Shown here: positions 38,109-46,316 of the stretch, in pieces
Layout: each line of letters opens with the position of its first letter
Numbering within the stretch: the stretch's first letter is position 1
Assembly (NCBI RefSeq): GCF_022698165.1
Contig: NZ_JALDAY010000002.1
Span: 62,001-126,000 of the forward strand
DNA length: 64,000 bases
Direction of reading: 5' to 3'
Origin: Streptomyces cylindrosporus
GTDB lineage: Bacteria; Actinomycetota; Actinomycetes; Streptomycetales; Streptomycetaceae
Position numbers and translations under genes: made by a program
Notes under the pieces: generated by a model
Databases searched by the model: none
Told to the model about the DNA's origin: nothing
The model's input: the letters and a program-made list of their open reading frames with translations, nothing else

Positions 38109-39293
38109 CTACCCGGCCGCGACCCGCCCCGCCACGGCCTTCGCGAGCCTCGGGGCCGCGAAGGCCGTGCCGCAGGTGAACCTGAGCAGGGGGCCGAAGG
38201 TGGCTGCCGCCTGGATGCCGGTGAAGTAGAGGCCGGGCACAGAGGACTGGAGGCCCGCGTCGAGATGTGGGGAGCCTCCGGTGCGGGTGAGGGCGGCACG
38301 CAGTTCGGGGGCGAGGAAGTCCATCCCGTCGACGCGGACCCGGTAGCCGGTGGCGGCCAGGACGTGCTCCGCCGCCAGTGACCGCGTCCGCCCCGCCGTG
38401 TCCCTGGTGGTCAGGAGGAGACCGCCGCCCTGCCGCCGCGCACCGGTGATCCGCTCCCCCAGTCGCACGGGCACCACCCCGTCGAGCCGCGGCTTCAGCC
38501 ACCACGCCCCGAACGGGCCGAGCACCCGTTTCACCAGCCGCAGCCGTGCGGCCGCCGGCAGGAAGCGGAAGGCGGCGGCCTGGTGGACGACCGCGTAGAG
38601 CCCCCAGGACCGGCCCAGCGGGGTGTCCGGCTGCCAGTGCGGCGGCGGAGTCGGGGCCGCGCCGAACACCAACTTCCGTGTCCGCGCCAGTAGTTGGACA
38701 CGCGCCCCGGACTCGTGCAGCAGCGCCGCGCTCTCCTGCGCCGACTGCCCGGCGCCCACCACGACCACCTCGCGTCCGGCGAACACCGTGAGGTCGGCGT
38801 GGTGCGAGGTGTGCGAGACGAGCCCCTCGGGAACGAACCCGGCGAGCGGCTCCGGGACATGCGCGAAGCCGTCCATGCCGCTGGCCACGACCATGGCCGC
38901 GGCACGAAGTTCCTCGCCCGAGGCGAGCTTGAGCCGGAATCCGTCGGCCTGCCGGTCGACGGCGAGGACGCGGACCCGTTCCACCTCGGGCACCAACTCC
39001 TCGGCGAACCACTGCCCGTAGCGCACGAACATCCCGACGGGCACCGGCTCGTGCCCGGTCAGCCGGGGCTCGCCCGTCCGCCGAGCGTAGTCGTCCAGCG
39101 TGAACCCCGGACGCGGTGCGGACAGCAGCGACGCGCTCGGCGGCGACTTCAGCAGCATGCCCGCGGGCATGTTCTCGGCCCAGCTCGCCATCGGCGAGCC
39201 GAACACCCGGACACTCAGGCCGCGCGCCTTGAGGTGCGCGGCGGTGGACAGGCCGTAGGGGCCCGCCCCGATGACGACAACGGTCTCGGACAT
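38109..39293 (-). CDS. FAD-dependent NAD(P)-binding oxidoreductase (CzcO/flavin monooxygenase-like)
   Basis: 394 residues. FAD fold at the N-terminus (VVVIGAGPYGLSTAAHLKARG) and an NAD(P) fold at about 165-190 (REVVVVGAGQSAQESAALLHESG). The last part, ATGYRVRVDGMDFL and GLYFTGIQAAATFGP, is typical of flavoproteins once annotated as K+-transport or lysine/ornithine hydroxylase-like. GGGGGAAC precedes the ATG. A small membrane protein gene lies 67 bases upstream on the same strand. The substrate is unknown; N- or Baeyer-Villiger-type oxygenation is possible. Confidence 0.85.
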   Translation of the reverse strand: MSETVVVIGAGPYGLSTAAHLKARGLSVRVFGSPMASWAENMPAGMLLKSPPSASLLSAPRPGFTLDDYARRTGEPRLTGHEPVPVGMFVRYGQWFAEELVPEVERVRVLAVDRQADGFRLKLASGEELRAAAMVVASGMDGFAHVPEPLAGFVPEGLVSHTSHHADLTVFAGREVVVVGAGQSAQESAALLHESGARVQLLARTRKLVFGAAPTPPPHWQPDTPLGRSWGLYAVVHQAAAFRFLPAAARLRLVKRVLGPFGAWWLKPRLDGVVPVRLGERITGARRQGGGLLLTTRDTAGRTRSLAAEHVLAATGYRVRVDGMDFLAPELRAALTRTGGSPHLDAGLQSSVPGLYFTGIQAAATFGPLLRFTCGTAFAAPRLAKAVAGRVAAG

Positions 39294-39360
39294 GAGTTCC
39301 CCCCTGGCGCGGGGCCGTTCGGGCAGCCCGCGCTCCGGTGTGGTGTGGACGGTCAGGGCT

Positions 39361-40026
39361 TCAGATGCACACCGAAAGCCGCCGCGAGCGCGGCAGCGGG
39401 GAGGGAGCGGGCGGACCACGCCGGACGACCGCGTCCGCGAGAAGGGCCGGTCGCGGCACACCGGGCACGGGTCCGGCGTGCGCGCGCCGCCCGGCACCGG
39501 GGGAAACGGTCGGATCGGCGGGCGGGCGGACCGGGGTGAACAGCCCGCGCAGCACCTCGCGCAGGTGCAGCCACTTGCGGCCCGCGACGTACAGGACGCG
39601 GCGGCGGCAGTTGTCCACGCCGCGCAGCAGCACCGCCGACAGCACGGTCAGCAGCACATGGCCGACGACGACGGGCGAGCCTGCGTGCACGGAGGACGGC
39701 CACAGCGCGTGCGGCGGCACGGAGATCGCGTGGTCGGCCCGTACGAACCAGTAGCCGACGCCCACCTGCGCGGCGGCCGCGAGCACCAACTGCCGTACCA
39801 GCGGCTTGTCGTGGCCCGCGCCGGGCAGCGCGAGGCCGAAGAGCACGAGGGCCGCGAGACCCCGTACCAGCAGCGAGGGGCTGGAGTCGAAGGCCAGATG
39901 ATGCACCGTGGCGGCAACCGCCGTACCCAGCAGGGCGAACAGGCCCGCACGGGCAGCCGCCACCGGCACCACGCGCGGCCTCCGGCCACGGTGGCGCACA
40001 CGGGACACATGCACCGAACCCCCCAT
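39361..40026 (-). CDS. Hypothetical membrane protein
   Basis: 221 residues with about four hydrophobic segments (AAARAGLFALLGTAVAATVHHL, LLVRGLAALVLFGLALPGAG, VRQLVLAAAAQVGVGYWFV, GHVLLTVLSAVLLRGV). The C-terminal 70 residues are basic and Pro-rich. I cannot name the family. GGTGGAG lies just before the ATG. It is placed between the methyltransferase and the flavoprotein on the same strand, so the three may be one transcript. Confidence 0.6.
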   Translation of the reverse strand: MGGSVHVSRVRHRGRRPRVVPVAAARAGLFALLGTAVAATVHHLAFDSSPSLLVRGLAALVLFGLALPGAGHDKPLVRQLVLAAAAQVGVGYWFVRADHAISVPPHALWPSSVHAGSPVVVGHVLLTVLSAVLLRGVDNCRRRVLYVAGRKWLHLREVLRGLFTPVRPPADPTVSPGAGRRAHAGPVPGVPRPALLADAVVRRGPPAPSPLPRSRRLSVCI

Positions 40027-40084
40027 ACTCCACCCATGATGGGGCGCCGGCCGTGCCCGTGTCACCACCGCGTCCGGTCCGTGG

Positions 40085-40747
40085 TCACGGCTTCTCCGGG
40101 CGCACCCCCTGCACGTACCGCAGCCAGGGTCGTACGTCCCCGTGCCCCCGCACCTCGAAGCCCGCGTCCGCGACCAGCCCGTCGAGCAGATCCACCCGGT
40201 AGTCGGCCATGACGTGCCCGACGGTGGCGCCGACGAGATGCCGTACGGCGCGGGTGCGCGGCGGCCGGAAGTCGGCGACGAGGAGCCTGCCGCCGGGGCG
40301 CAGCACCCGGTACATCTCGCGCAGGGCGACCGGCCGTACGTCCTCGGGCAGATGGTGTACGGCGAGCGCGGTGACGACGACGTCGAAGGAGCCGTCGGCC
40401 GCGCGCAGCGCCTCGCCGACTCCCGTCTCGTACGTGCAGTGGGCCTCGCGGGTCTTGTCGCGCGCGTACTCGACGACCTCGGCGGACGGGTCGACGCCCA
40501 GCACGCTCCCGCCGGGGCCGACCGCCTTCGCCATGCGCCGGGTGAGGTAGCCGGTGCCGCAGCCCACGTCCAGGACCCGGTCGCCGGGGCGGGCGCCGCT
40601 GAGCCGGGCCAGGCGGCTGTAGGCACGGGGGCGCAGGCCGCCGAAGCAGACCGCGCCGCAGAGTTCGTAGCCCCGGGCGTCGGCGATGGTCAGGCCCTCG
40701 GTGTCGGGGTGGGAATGGCCGTGCTGGAGAAGCTGTCCGAGATTCAC
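40085..40747 (-). CDS. Class I SAM-dependent methyltransferase
   Basis: 220 residues. Motif I is DRVLDVGCGTGYL, motif II/post-I LGVDPSAEVVEYAR, and motif III LRPGGRLLVADFRPPR; this resembles UbiE/Coq5-type enzymes, with the SAM-binding GxGxG reading GCGTG. The gene is divergent from the TetR gene, and two palindromic operators cover the space between, one just 14 bases from its ATG. The methyl acceptor is unknown. Confidence 0.9.
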   Translation of the reverse strand: MNLGQLLQHGHSHPDTEGLTIADARGYELCGAVCFGGLRPRAYSRLARLSGARPGDRVLDVGCGTGYLTRRMAKAVGPGGSVLGVDPSAEVVEYARDKTREAHCTYETGVGEALRAADGSFDVVVTALAVHHLPEDVRPVALREMYRVLRPGGRLLVADFRPPRTRAVRHLVGATVGHVMADYRVDLLDGLVADAGFEVRGHGDVRPWLRYVQGVRPEKP

Positions 40748-40761
40748 GAGCCGGTCTCCTT

Positions 40762-40807
40762 ACTTAGTCATGACTAAGTTGACTCGGCTAGCTTAGTCAC
40801 GACTAAG
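40762..40807. promoter_or_regulatory. Double TetR-type operator between methyltransferase and TetR genes
   Basis: A perfect 18-bp palindrome ACTTAGTCATGACTAAGT (40762-40779) and a second copy with arms CTTAGTC/GACTAAG (40792-40807), centres 29 bases apart. The arms are AT-rich against the surrounding sequence. The layout suits two repressor dimers controlling the divergent genes. Confidence 0.8.
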
Positions 40808-40835
40808 TAGAAGCGGCAAGAGGCCGTACGATGCT

Positions 40836-41465
40836 GTGGTGAGCGAGTCGACGAGGGGCACCGGAACGGGCACCAGGCGGGTCAGGCTGACCCCGGCCGA
40901 GCGCCGGGAGTCGATCCTGGCGGCGGCCACGGAGGTCTTCGCCGAGACCGGCTACCAGCGCACCAAGGTCTCCGCGATCGCCGCCCGGGTCGGGGTGAGC
41001 GAGCCCGTGGTCTTCCAGAACTTCGGCACCAAGGCCGCGCTGTACGAGGCGGTGCTCGACCGGGGCGTCGCCCATGTGTGCGCCGCGCTCACCGAGGCGG
41101 TGGAGGGCGGGCGGCCGGTGACCGAGCTGCTGGCCGGCTTCCTCGAACCCGGGCACATGGCCCGCTTCCACTCCCGCGGCTCGCTGGGGTTCCTGTTCGC
41201 GGACGCGTTCACGCTGCAAGGCGAGCCGGAGCTGCGCGAGGCCGTCCGGGCCGCGCACCAGCGCTTCGCCGACACCTTCGCCGAACTGGTCCGCGAGGGG
41301 CAGCAGACGGGCGCCGTACGCCGGGATCTCGATCCGCAGGCCGCCGCCTGGTGGCTGCTGTCCCTGCTGCACGCGCGTACCTTCCGGGCGGCCTTCATGC
41401 CGGAACAGCAGGTTCTGGAGGGCCAGTTGGTGGCCATGACACTGGACACCCTGACCGGTTCCTGA
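40836..41465 (+). CDS. TetR/AcrR-family regulator
   Basis: 209 residues. Helix-turn-helix (RESILAAATEVFAETGYQRTKVSAIAARVGVSEPVVFQNFG, in part) and an all-helical ligand domain. Starts are two adjoining GTG codons; no strong ribosome binding site is visible, so a leaderless transcript is possible. It probably represses itself and the divergent methyltransferase through the double palindrome. The effector is not visible. Confidence 0.88.
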   Translation: MVSESTRGTGTGTRRVRLTPAERRESILAAATEVFAETGYQRTKVSAIAARVGVSEPVVFQNFGTKAALYEAVLDRGVAHVCAALTEAVEGGRPVTELLAGFLEPGHMARFHSRGSLGFLFADAFTLQGEPELREAVRAAHQRFADTFAELVREGQQTGAVRRDLDPQAAAWWLLSLLHARTFRAAFMPEQQVLEGQLVAMTLDTLTGS

Positions 41466-41560
41466 CCGGGCGCCCGCCGAACTCTGGCCAACGGCGCGGT
41501 TGGTGAAGACCATCCGGAGGAGAGCACCCCCGACACGGCCCGCGGTGAGGGAGAGCCCCG

Positions 41561-42532
41561 ATGAAGGCCATCGTCCAGGACGCCTACGGCAACGCCGACC
41601 GCCTGCAGTTGCGGGACATCGACCCGCCGGTCCCCCGCGACGAGGAAGTCCTCGTGCGGGTGCGCGCCGCCGGCGTCGACCCGAGCGTGTGGCATCTCAT
41701 GACCGGGCGGCCGTACTTCGCCCGCCTCAACCCGCAGATCGGCCTGCGCAAACCCGCCCACCGGGTGCGCGGCTGGGACGCGGCCGGGGTGGTCGAGGCG
41801 GTCGGTGCGCGGGTGACCTCCTTCAAGCCGGGGGACGAGGTCTTCGGCCAGTGCGACGGTTCCTTCGCCGAGTTCGCCTGCGGAAAGACCGAGCAGCTCG
41901 CCCCCAAGCCGGCGGGCCTCGGCTTCGAGCAGGCCGCCGCGCTCCCCGTCTCCGCCGTGACCGCCCTGCAGGGGCTGGACCTGGCCCGCCCGGGGCCCGG
42001 CCAGGAGGTGCTGGTGATCGGCGCCTCCGGCGGCGTGGGCACGTACGCCGTCCAGCTCGCCGTCCACTACGGCGCCCGGGTCACCGGCGTGTGCGGGCCC
42101 ACCGGCGCCGAGCTGGTCCGCTCCCTCGGCGCCGACGACGTCATCGACTACACGCGGGAGGACATCACCGACCGGCCCGTCCGCTACGACTTCGTCCTGG
42201 ACTCCGCCGGCAACCGCCCCCTGTCCCGGCTGCGCCGCGTTCTCGCCCCGCGCGGGACCGTGGTGTTCGTCGGCGGCGAGGACGGCGGCCCGGTCCTCGG
42301 CGGCACGGACCGCTGGATCCGCGGCCTGGTGCTGTCCGCGTTCGTCGGGCAGAAGCTGCGCCCGGTCATCGCGGCGACCCGCCGGCAGGACCTGCTGAGG
42401 CTGACCGAACTGGTGAAGGCCGGGGCGGTGACCCCCGTCATCGACCGCACCTATCCGCTGACGGAAGCGGTCACCGCCGTACGGCACCTGGAGTCGGGGC
42501 ATCCGCGGGGGAAGCTGGTCATCACCGTCTGA
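41561..42532 (+). CDS. NAD(P)H-dependent MDR oxidoreductase (quinone-oxidoreductase type)
   Basis: 323 residues, medium-chain reductase without the structural zinc cysteines. GDEVFGQCDGSFAEFACG and the dinucleotide fold VLVIGASGGVGTYAVQLA place it in the quinone reductase/zeta-crystallin branch. The C-terminus (VTPVIDRTYPLTEAVTAVRHLESGHPRGKLVI) is typical. GAGGGAGAG precedes the ATG. It follows the TetR gene by 95 bases and may be under its control. The substrate is unknown. Confidence 0.9.
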   Translation: MKAIVQDAYGNADRLQLRDIDPPVPRDEEVLVRVRAAGVDPSVWHLMTGRPYFARLNPQIGLRKPAHRVRGWDAAGVVEAVGARVTSFKPGDEVFGQCDGSFAEFACGKTEQLAPKPAGLGFEQAAALPVSAVTALQGLDLARPGPGQEVLVIGASGGVGTYAVQLAVHYGARVTGVCGPTGAELVRSLGADDVIDYTREDITDRPVRYDFVLDSAGNRPLSRLRRVLAPRGTVVFVGGEDGGPVLGGTDRWIRGLVLSAFVGQKLRPVIAATRRQDLLRLTELVKAGAVTPVIDRTYPLTEAVTAVRHLESGHPRGKLVITV

Positions 42533-42809
42533 GCGGGAGTCGACCCGGACGGTTCAGCCGGCCGGGGTCACCGTGGCCCGATACGTTCGGACAGCTTGAG
42601 CGGGTTGCGGGTGGCGGTCCACTCGTAGGAGTGGCGCGAGCCCCAGTTGTTGCCGGCTTCGAAGTCGCGGGCGAGCACGCCGTCCGGCCGGGTCGTCTTC
42701 GCGACGGTGCGCGTCACGGGCGAGGCGGTGTGCCGGGCCGAAGAATGACCAGTCGAGGATTCAGCGCCACGTCCACGCGGGCGGCTTGAAGGCGAAGCCG
42801 TCCGGCGTC

Positions 42810-43670
42810 TCAGGGCTTGGCGCCGAGCAGGTCGTGGGCCGCGACCCACAGCGTGTAGGGGTTCGCCCACTCGGGGCGGGCCGCGGTCAGCCGGTCGATG
42901 AGTTCACGCGGGGTGGCACTGCGTTCCAGCGCCGCCTCGAAGTCGGTCAGGTAGCGGCGGCTCTCCTCGATCTGGCGGCGGGCGTCGTCGTCGGTGGCCC
43001 GTGGGTCGCGGTGGCCGGCGATCAGCGTGTCGGCGTCCAGCGCGGCCCCCGCGTCCAGGGCCCGCGCCCAGTCGGCCCGGGAGTCGGGTGTCGATCCCGC
43101 CAGCCACATGTGCGTCCGGTTGTAGACGACGTCACCGGAGACGACCAGGCTCAGTTCGGGGACGTGGACGACGCTGGAGTGCCCGGTGTCGGTGGTCCCG
43201 ACCGGGATCACCGTGGCCGACGACGAGCCGCCGATCGGGATCGTGGTGCCGGCCAGCTGCTCGGGCGGGACGGGCCGGTCCGTCAACTGGCTTGGAAAGA
43301 AGCCGCCCCAGACCTGCATGTACCCGGGTGAGATCTGTTCCCGCATCGCGGGGACGGACTCGGCCAGGGCCACCGGCCTCGCCCGCGGGAACGCCGCCAG
43401 GATCTCCGGCAACCCGAGAAAGTGGTCCGCATGGGGATGGGTGATGTACACATACCCGAGCTCGCGGTCGTGGGACTTCACCCACGCCGCCAGCTTCCGG
43501 CCCTCCTCCACGGTGATGAGGCAGTCGACCAGTACGGCACCGTCGTCATCGCTGATCAGGGTCGATGTGCTCGGCGGCCAGGTCGCCGGGCCCACCGCCT
43601 CCTCGAAGCCCGGCACTGCGCTCGGGATCGGCTTGGCATCCACCACGAACACGTCGAAGTCAAGGCTCAT
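42810..43670 (-). CDS. MBL-fold metallohydrolase
   Basis: 286 residues. The zinc motif THPHADHFLG is present, followed by His in TDTGHSSVVHV, Asp in VVSGDVVYN and His in LIAGHRDP, so both zinc sites look complete. The general fold covers lactonases, lactamases and glyoxalases. No signal peptide is present. It is divergent from the aldo/keto reductase across an inverted repeat, and no ribosome binding site stands out. The 277 bases between it and the preceding dehydrogenase gene contain no gene I can support. Confidence 0.88.
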   Translation of the reverse strand: MSLDFDVFVVDAKPIPSAVPGFEEAVGPATWPPSTSTLISDDDGAVLVDCLITVEEGRKLAAWVKSHDRELGYVYITHPHADHFLGLPEILAAFPRARPVALAESVPAMREQISPGYMQVWGGFFPSQLTDRPVPPEQLAGTTIPIGGSSSATVIPVGTTDTGHSSVVHVPELSLVVSGDVVYNRTHMWLAGSTPDSRADWARALDAGAALDADTLIAGHRDPRATDDDARRQIEESRRYLTDFEAALERSATPRELIDRLTAARPEWANPYTLWVAAHDLLGAKP

Positions 43671-43737
43671 CGTCTGCTCCCGCCGTTCCGACTCGGCCGG
43701 CCCTCATGCTCACCCGGGGAACGGCGCCGCAGTATCG

Positions 43738-43806
43738 GCATGTTGACTGCACTGCCGGCCACCGCGACCGCACCGACCACACCGGTCACTGTCGGCAGTG
43801 CAGTCA
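43738..43806. promoter_or_regulatory. Inverted repeat with shared TGACTGCAC half-sites
   Basis: Exact 14-base arms TGACTGCACTGCCG (43744-43757) and CGGCAGTGCAGTCA (43793-43806) flank 35 bases. The left arm belongs to GCATGTTGACTGCAC, which occurs again at 46177-46191 before the hydrolase/LuxR pair. It lies between the divergent MBL and aldo/keto reductase genes. Confidence 0.6.
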
Positions 43807-43851
43807 TCCTGCTGATGCCGTACCGCGGCGGTCTGCCCCATGCTGGTGCTC

Positions 43852-44682
43852 ATGAACCTGAACGCATCCACCTCCGGCGACGGCACGCGCCTGCTGGCGG
43901 ACGGAAACCGGTTGCCGGTGCTCGGTCTCGGCGTCTGGCAGGTGCCTGACGGACGGGAGTGCGTCAACGCCGTGCGGTGGGCGCTCGACGCCGGGTACCG
44001 GCACATCGACACGGCGCAGGCCTACGGCAACGAGGAGAGCGTCGGCCGCGCCCTGCGCGACAGCGGCATCCCGCGCGAGGAGGTGTTCGTCACCACCAAG
44101 TTCCAGCCGCGCAGCGGAGATCCGGTCGCCCAGGCGGAGGCCAGTCTGCGCCGCCTCGGCCTGGAGCAGGTCGACCTCTACCTCGTCCACTGGCCCGCGG
44201 GCGGCCCGACCCGGGCCTGGGCCGGGATGGAGCAGGCGCGGGAGCGGGGACTCGCCCGGTCCATCGGCGTCTCCAACTTCGACGTCGCCGAACTCGAAGC
44301 AGTGATCGCCGCAGGCTCGGTGCCGCCCGCCGTCAACCAGATCCTGTTCAACCCGCCGCACAACCGGCGCGCGCTGCTGGACGCCTGCGTGCGGTCGGAC
44401 GTCGCCGTCGAGGCCTACAGCCCGCTGGGCACCGGCCGGTACGTCGACAATCCCACCGTCGCCGGGGTCGCCCGCAGGACGGGCCGGACACCGGCGCAGG
44501 TGCTGCTGCGCTGGGGCGTGCAGCATGGACTCGTCGTCGTGGCGAAGTCGACGCACCGCGACCGCATCCACGAGAACGCGCAGATCCACGACTTCACCCT
44601 GTCGGCCGAGGACATGGCCGAACTCGACGCCCTCGACCGGACCGGCGGCACGGGCCGCGCGCTCGAATCCAAGTGGTGGTGA
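43852..44682 (+). CDS. Aldo/keto reductase (2,5-diketo-gluconate reductase-like)
   Basis: 276 residues. Catalytic residues are seen in HIDTAQAYGNEESVG (Asp, Tyr), VTTKFQP (Lys) and YLVHWP (His). The C-terminal KSTHRDRIHEN loop binds NADPH. It is of the short AKR5 class acting on ketones and 2-keto acids. An ATG four codons earlier is an alternative start; neither has a strong ribosome binding site. A tautomerase gene follows after 37 bases, suggesting joint handling of a carbonyl compound. Confidence 0.88.
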   Translation: MNLNASTSGDGTRLLADGNRLPVLGLGVWQVPDGRECVNAVRWALDAGYRHIDTAQAYGNEESVGRALRDSGIPREEVFVTTKFQPRSGDPVAQAEASLRRLGLEQVDLYLVHWPAGGPTRAWAGMEQARERGLARSIGVSNFDVAELEAVIAAGSVPPAVNQILFNPPHNRRALLDACVRSDVAVEAYSPLGTGRYVDNPTVAGVARRTGRTPAQVLLRWGVQHGLVVVAKSTHRDRIHENAQIHDFTLSAEDMAELDALDRTGGTGRALESKWW

Positions 44683-44719
44683 CACCGACGAGTGGTGGCG
44701 ACACCAGAAGGAGCAGGCC

Positions 44720-45163
44720 ATGCCGATGATCGACGTGTACGCCGCGGCGGGCACTTTCAAGGACAAGCACCAGCTCGCCAAGGACCTCGCAGCGACCCTG
44801 ATGGGCATCGAGCAGGTGCCGGACATCCCGATGTTCCGGCAGAACACGGCCGCTTTCATCCACGAGTTGCCGGCCGGCGACCTCTCGAACGTCGACGGCG
44901 CGTCCGACTACGTACGCGTGCAGGTGCTGACCAACGCGGGCGCTCTCGACCGCGACCAACAGATCGCCGTGGTGCGCCGGTTCACCGGCATGGTCGCCGA
45001 CGCGGCGGGCGACCGGACGCTCGTGGACCGGACCTGGGTGCTGCTGACCGAGGCCGTGCCCGGCGGATGGGGGCTGGGCGGCCACGCGAACACCAACGAC
45101 GAACTGGTCACCGCCGCCCGGAAGCAGATCGCCGAACTCCAGGCACCGGCAAAGGACCAGTGA
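44720..45163 (+). CDS. Tautomerase family protein
   Basis: 147 residues, beginning MPMIDVYAAAG. Loss of Met leaves the N-terminal proline that serves as general base in 4-oxalocrotonate tautomerase/MIF enzymes. At about 147 residues it is longer than the single 4-OT unit, as in fused or cis-CaaD-like members. AAGGAG precedes the ATG. Co-transcription with the reductase is likely. Confidence 0.82.
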   Translation: MPMIDVYAAAGTFKDKHQLAKDLAATLMGIEQVPDIPMFRQNTAAFIHELPAGDLSNVDGASDYVRVQVLTNAGALDRDQQIAVVRRFTGMVADAAGDRTLVDRTWVLLTEAVPGGWGLGGHANTNDELVTAARKQIAELQAPAKDQ

Positions 45164-45249
45164 GGCAGTCCGCGGTCACGCCGCCTGTTCCTGTTCATGG
45201 ACCAGGCCGGGGTGAACACGTGCCGGCCTGAGACGCCTGTTCGCCGCAC

Positions 45250-45268
45250 ACGGAGCGCTGTCCGCTCC
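45250..45268. terminator. Hairpin between convergent genes
   Basis: Arms CGGAGCG and CGCTCCG with a five-base loop lie between the tautomerase and the convergent hydrolase. No T-run follows, so the terminator role is tentative. Confidence 0.35.
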
Positions 45269-45274
45269 GGTCGG

Positions 45275-46138
45275 TCATTGCGGAGCGTTCAAGAAGGCGT
45301 CCACGTCGGCGGCGAAGTCCGCGTGGTGCTGGAACAGGAACCCGTGCGCCGCGTCGGGATAGATCGTCAGGTGAGCGTGCGGGATCAACCCCGCGAGCAG
45401 GTACGAGTAGTGCGGCAGGATCATCGGGTCGCTGTCGCCGTTCGCCACGAACACCGGCATCTTCAGGCAGCTGAGCCGCTGGAGCTTCGCGTGGTCGGGG
45501 ATCCCCCACGTGCACACCGCGTCGTACTGTGCCTCGCGGGTCGCCCAGTCGGTCGCCGCGTCCCGGTCCGCGCCTCGGGCGCCGTAGATCCGTTGCAGGG
45601 TTTGCCGCCCGGCCCGCAGACTTGACGGCGACCGGGTGAAGAAGACGCCCAGGTACTCCTCGGGGCTGGTTTCCGGACTGCCGATGGCGCCGATGACCTC
45701 GGGGGCCCAGCCGTGCATCCCGGCAGCGCCCCGCGGTGCCGACGACGCGAGGACCAGCTTTCTGACGGTCCCGGGCCTGATCAGGGCGATCTCCTGCGCG
45801 ACGAAGCTGCCGAGGGAGAATCCCAGGACATCCACTTGGCCGAGATCCAGGGCCTCGGTGAAGGCGATGGCGTCGTATGCCATCTGCTCCACGGTGTGCG
45901 GCGTCGTCCCGGTGGAGCCGCCGACTCCGGTGTTGTCGAAGGTGATGACTCTCCGGGCCGATCCCAGCGCGTCGATCAGCGCGGGATCCCAGTTGTCGAG
46001 GTTCCCGCGGAAGTGCTGGAGAAGGACCAGCGGCACCGCGCCGCCGTCCGTCGGGCCGGTGTCGCGGTAGACGTAGTCGATGCCGTTCGCGGCCTTGGCC
46101 CGCTGGTTCGGCAGGTCCGAGTACGAGGTGAGGTCCAT
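45275..46138 (-). CDS. Alpha/beta hydrolase
   Basis: 287 residues. The nucleophile elbow is GFSLGS, the acid probably Asp in VANGDSDPMI, and the base His in DAAHGFLFQ. An HFRGNLDNWDP segment supplies the oxyanion hole. This resembles the haloperoxidase/esterase branch, often named non-heme chloroperoxidase. It is divergent from the LAL regulator, and the shared 15-bp element lies about 40 bases ahead of its ATG. Confidence 0.9.
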   Translation of the reverse strand: MDLTSYSDLPNQRAKAANGIDYVYRDTGPTDGGAVPLVLLQHFRGNLDNWDPALIDALGSARRVITFDNTGVGGSTGTTPHTVEQMAYDAIAFTEALDLGQVDVLGFSLGSFVAQEIALIRPGTVRKLVLASSAPRGAAGMHGWAPEVIGAIGSPETSPEEYLGVFFTRSPSSLRAGRQTLQRIYGARGADRDAATDWATREAQYDAVCTWGIPDHAKLQRLSCLKMPVFVANGDSDPMILPHYSYLLAGLIPHAHLTIYPDAAHGFLFQHHADFAADVDAFLNAPQ

Positions 46139-46176
46139 GACCCGAGCGAATCAGCCGCGGCGGGGCAGCGGAATCC

Positions 46177-46191
46177 GCATGTTGACTGCAC
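46177..46191. promoter_or_regulatory. Second copy of the GCATGTTGACTGCAC element
   Basis: Fifteen bases identical to 43738-43752, with similar flank (ATCCGCATG against ATCGGCATG). It sits between the divergent alpha/beta hydrolase and LAL regulator genes. The LAL protein is the natural candidate to bind both copies. Confidence 0.55.
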
Positions 46192-46316
46192 GAACGTCAC
46201 GCGGTACCCGGCCGTGCATACGGCCCTTGCGGGCCCGGATCACCCTGACCGTGTGCGACGCCTATATTTGGCCGCGTGAGGACGGCGACTCCGCGGTGAC
46301 CGGCAAGGACGCGAAC

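Noticed and set aside
42568-42870. A minus-strand frame of 100 codons overlapping the end of the MBL gene.
   Set aside because: No recognisable domain, overlaps the MBL C-terminus by about 60 bases, no ribosome binding site; a gene remnant (LARDFEAGNNWGS part) cannot be excluded but is not supported.
46080-46316. A longer N-terminus for the LAL regulator.
   Set aside because: The extra 79 codons overlap the divergent hydrolase gene and its promoter element and lack a ribosome binding site; the ATG with AAGGAC fits better.
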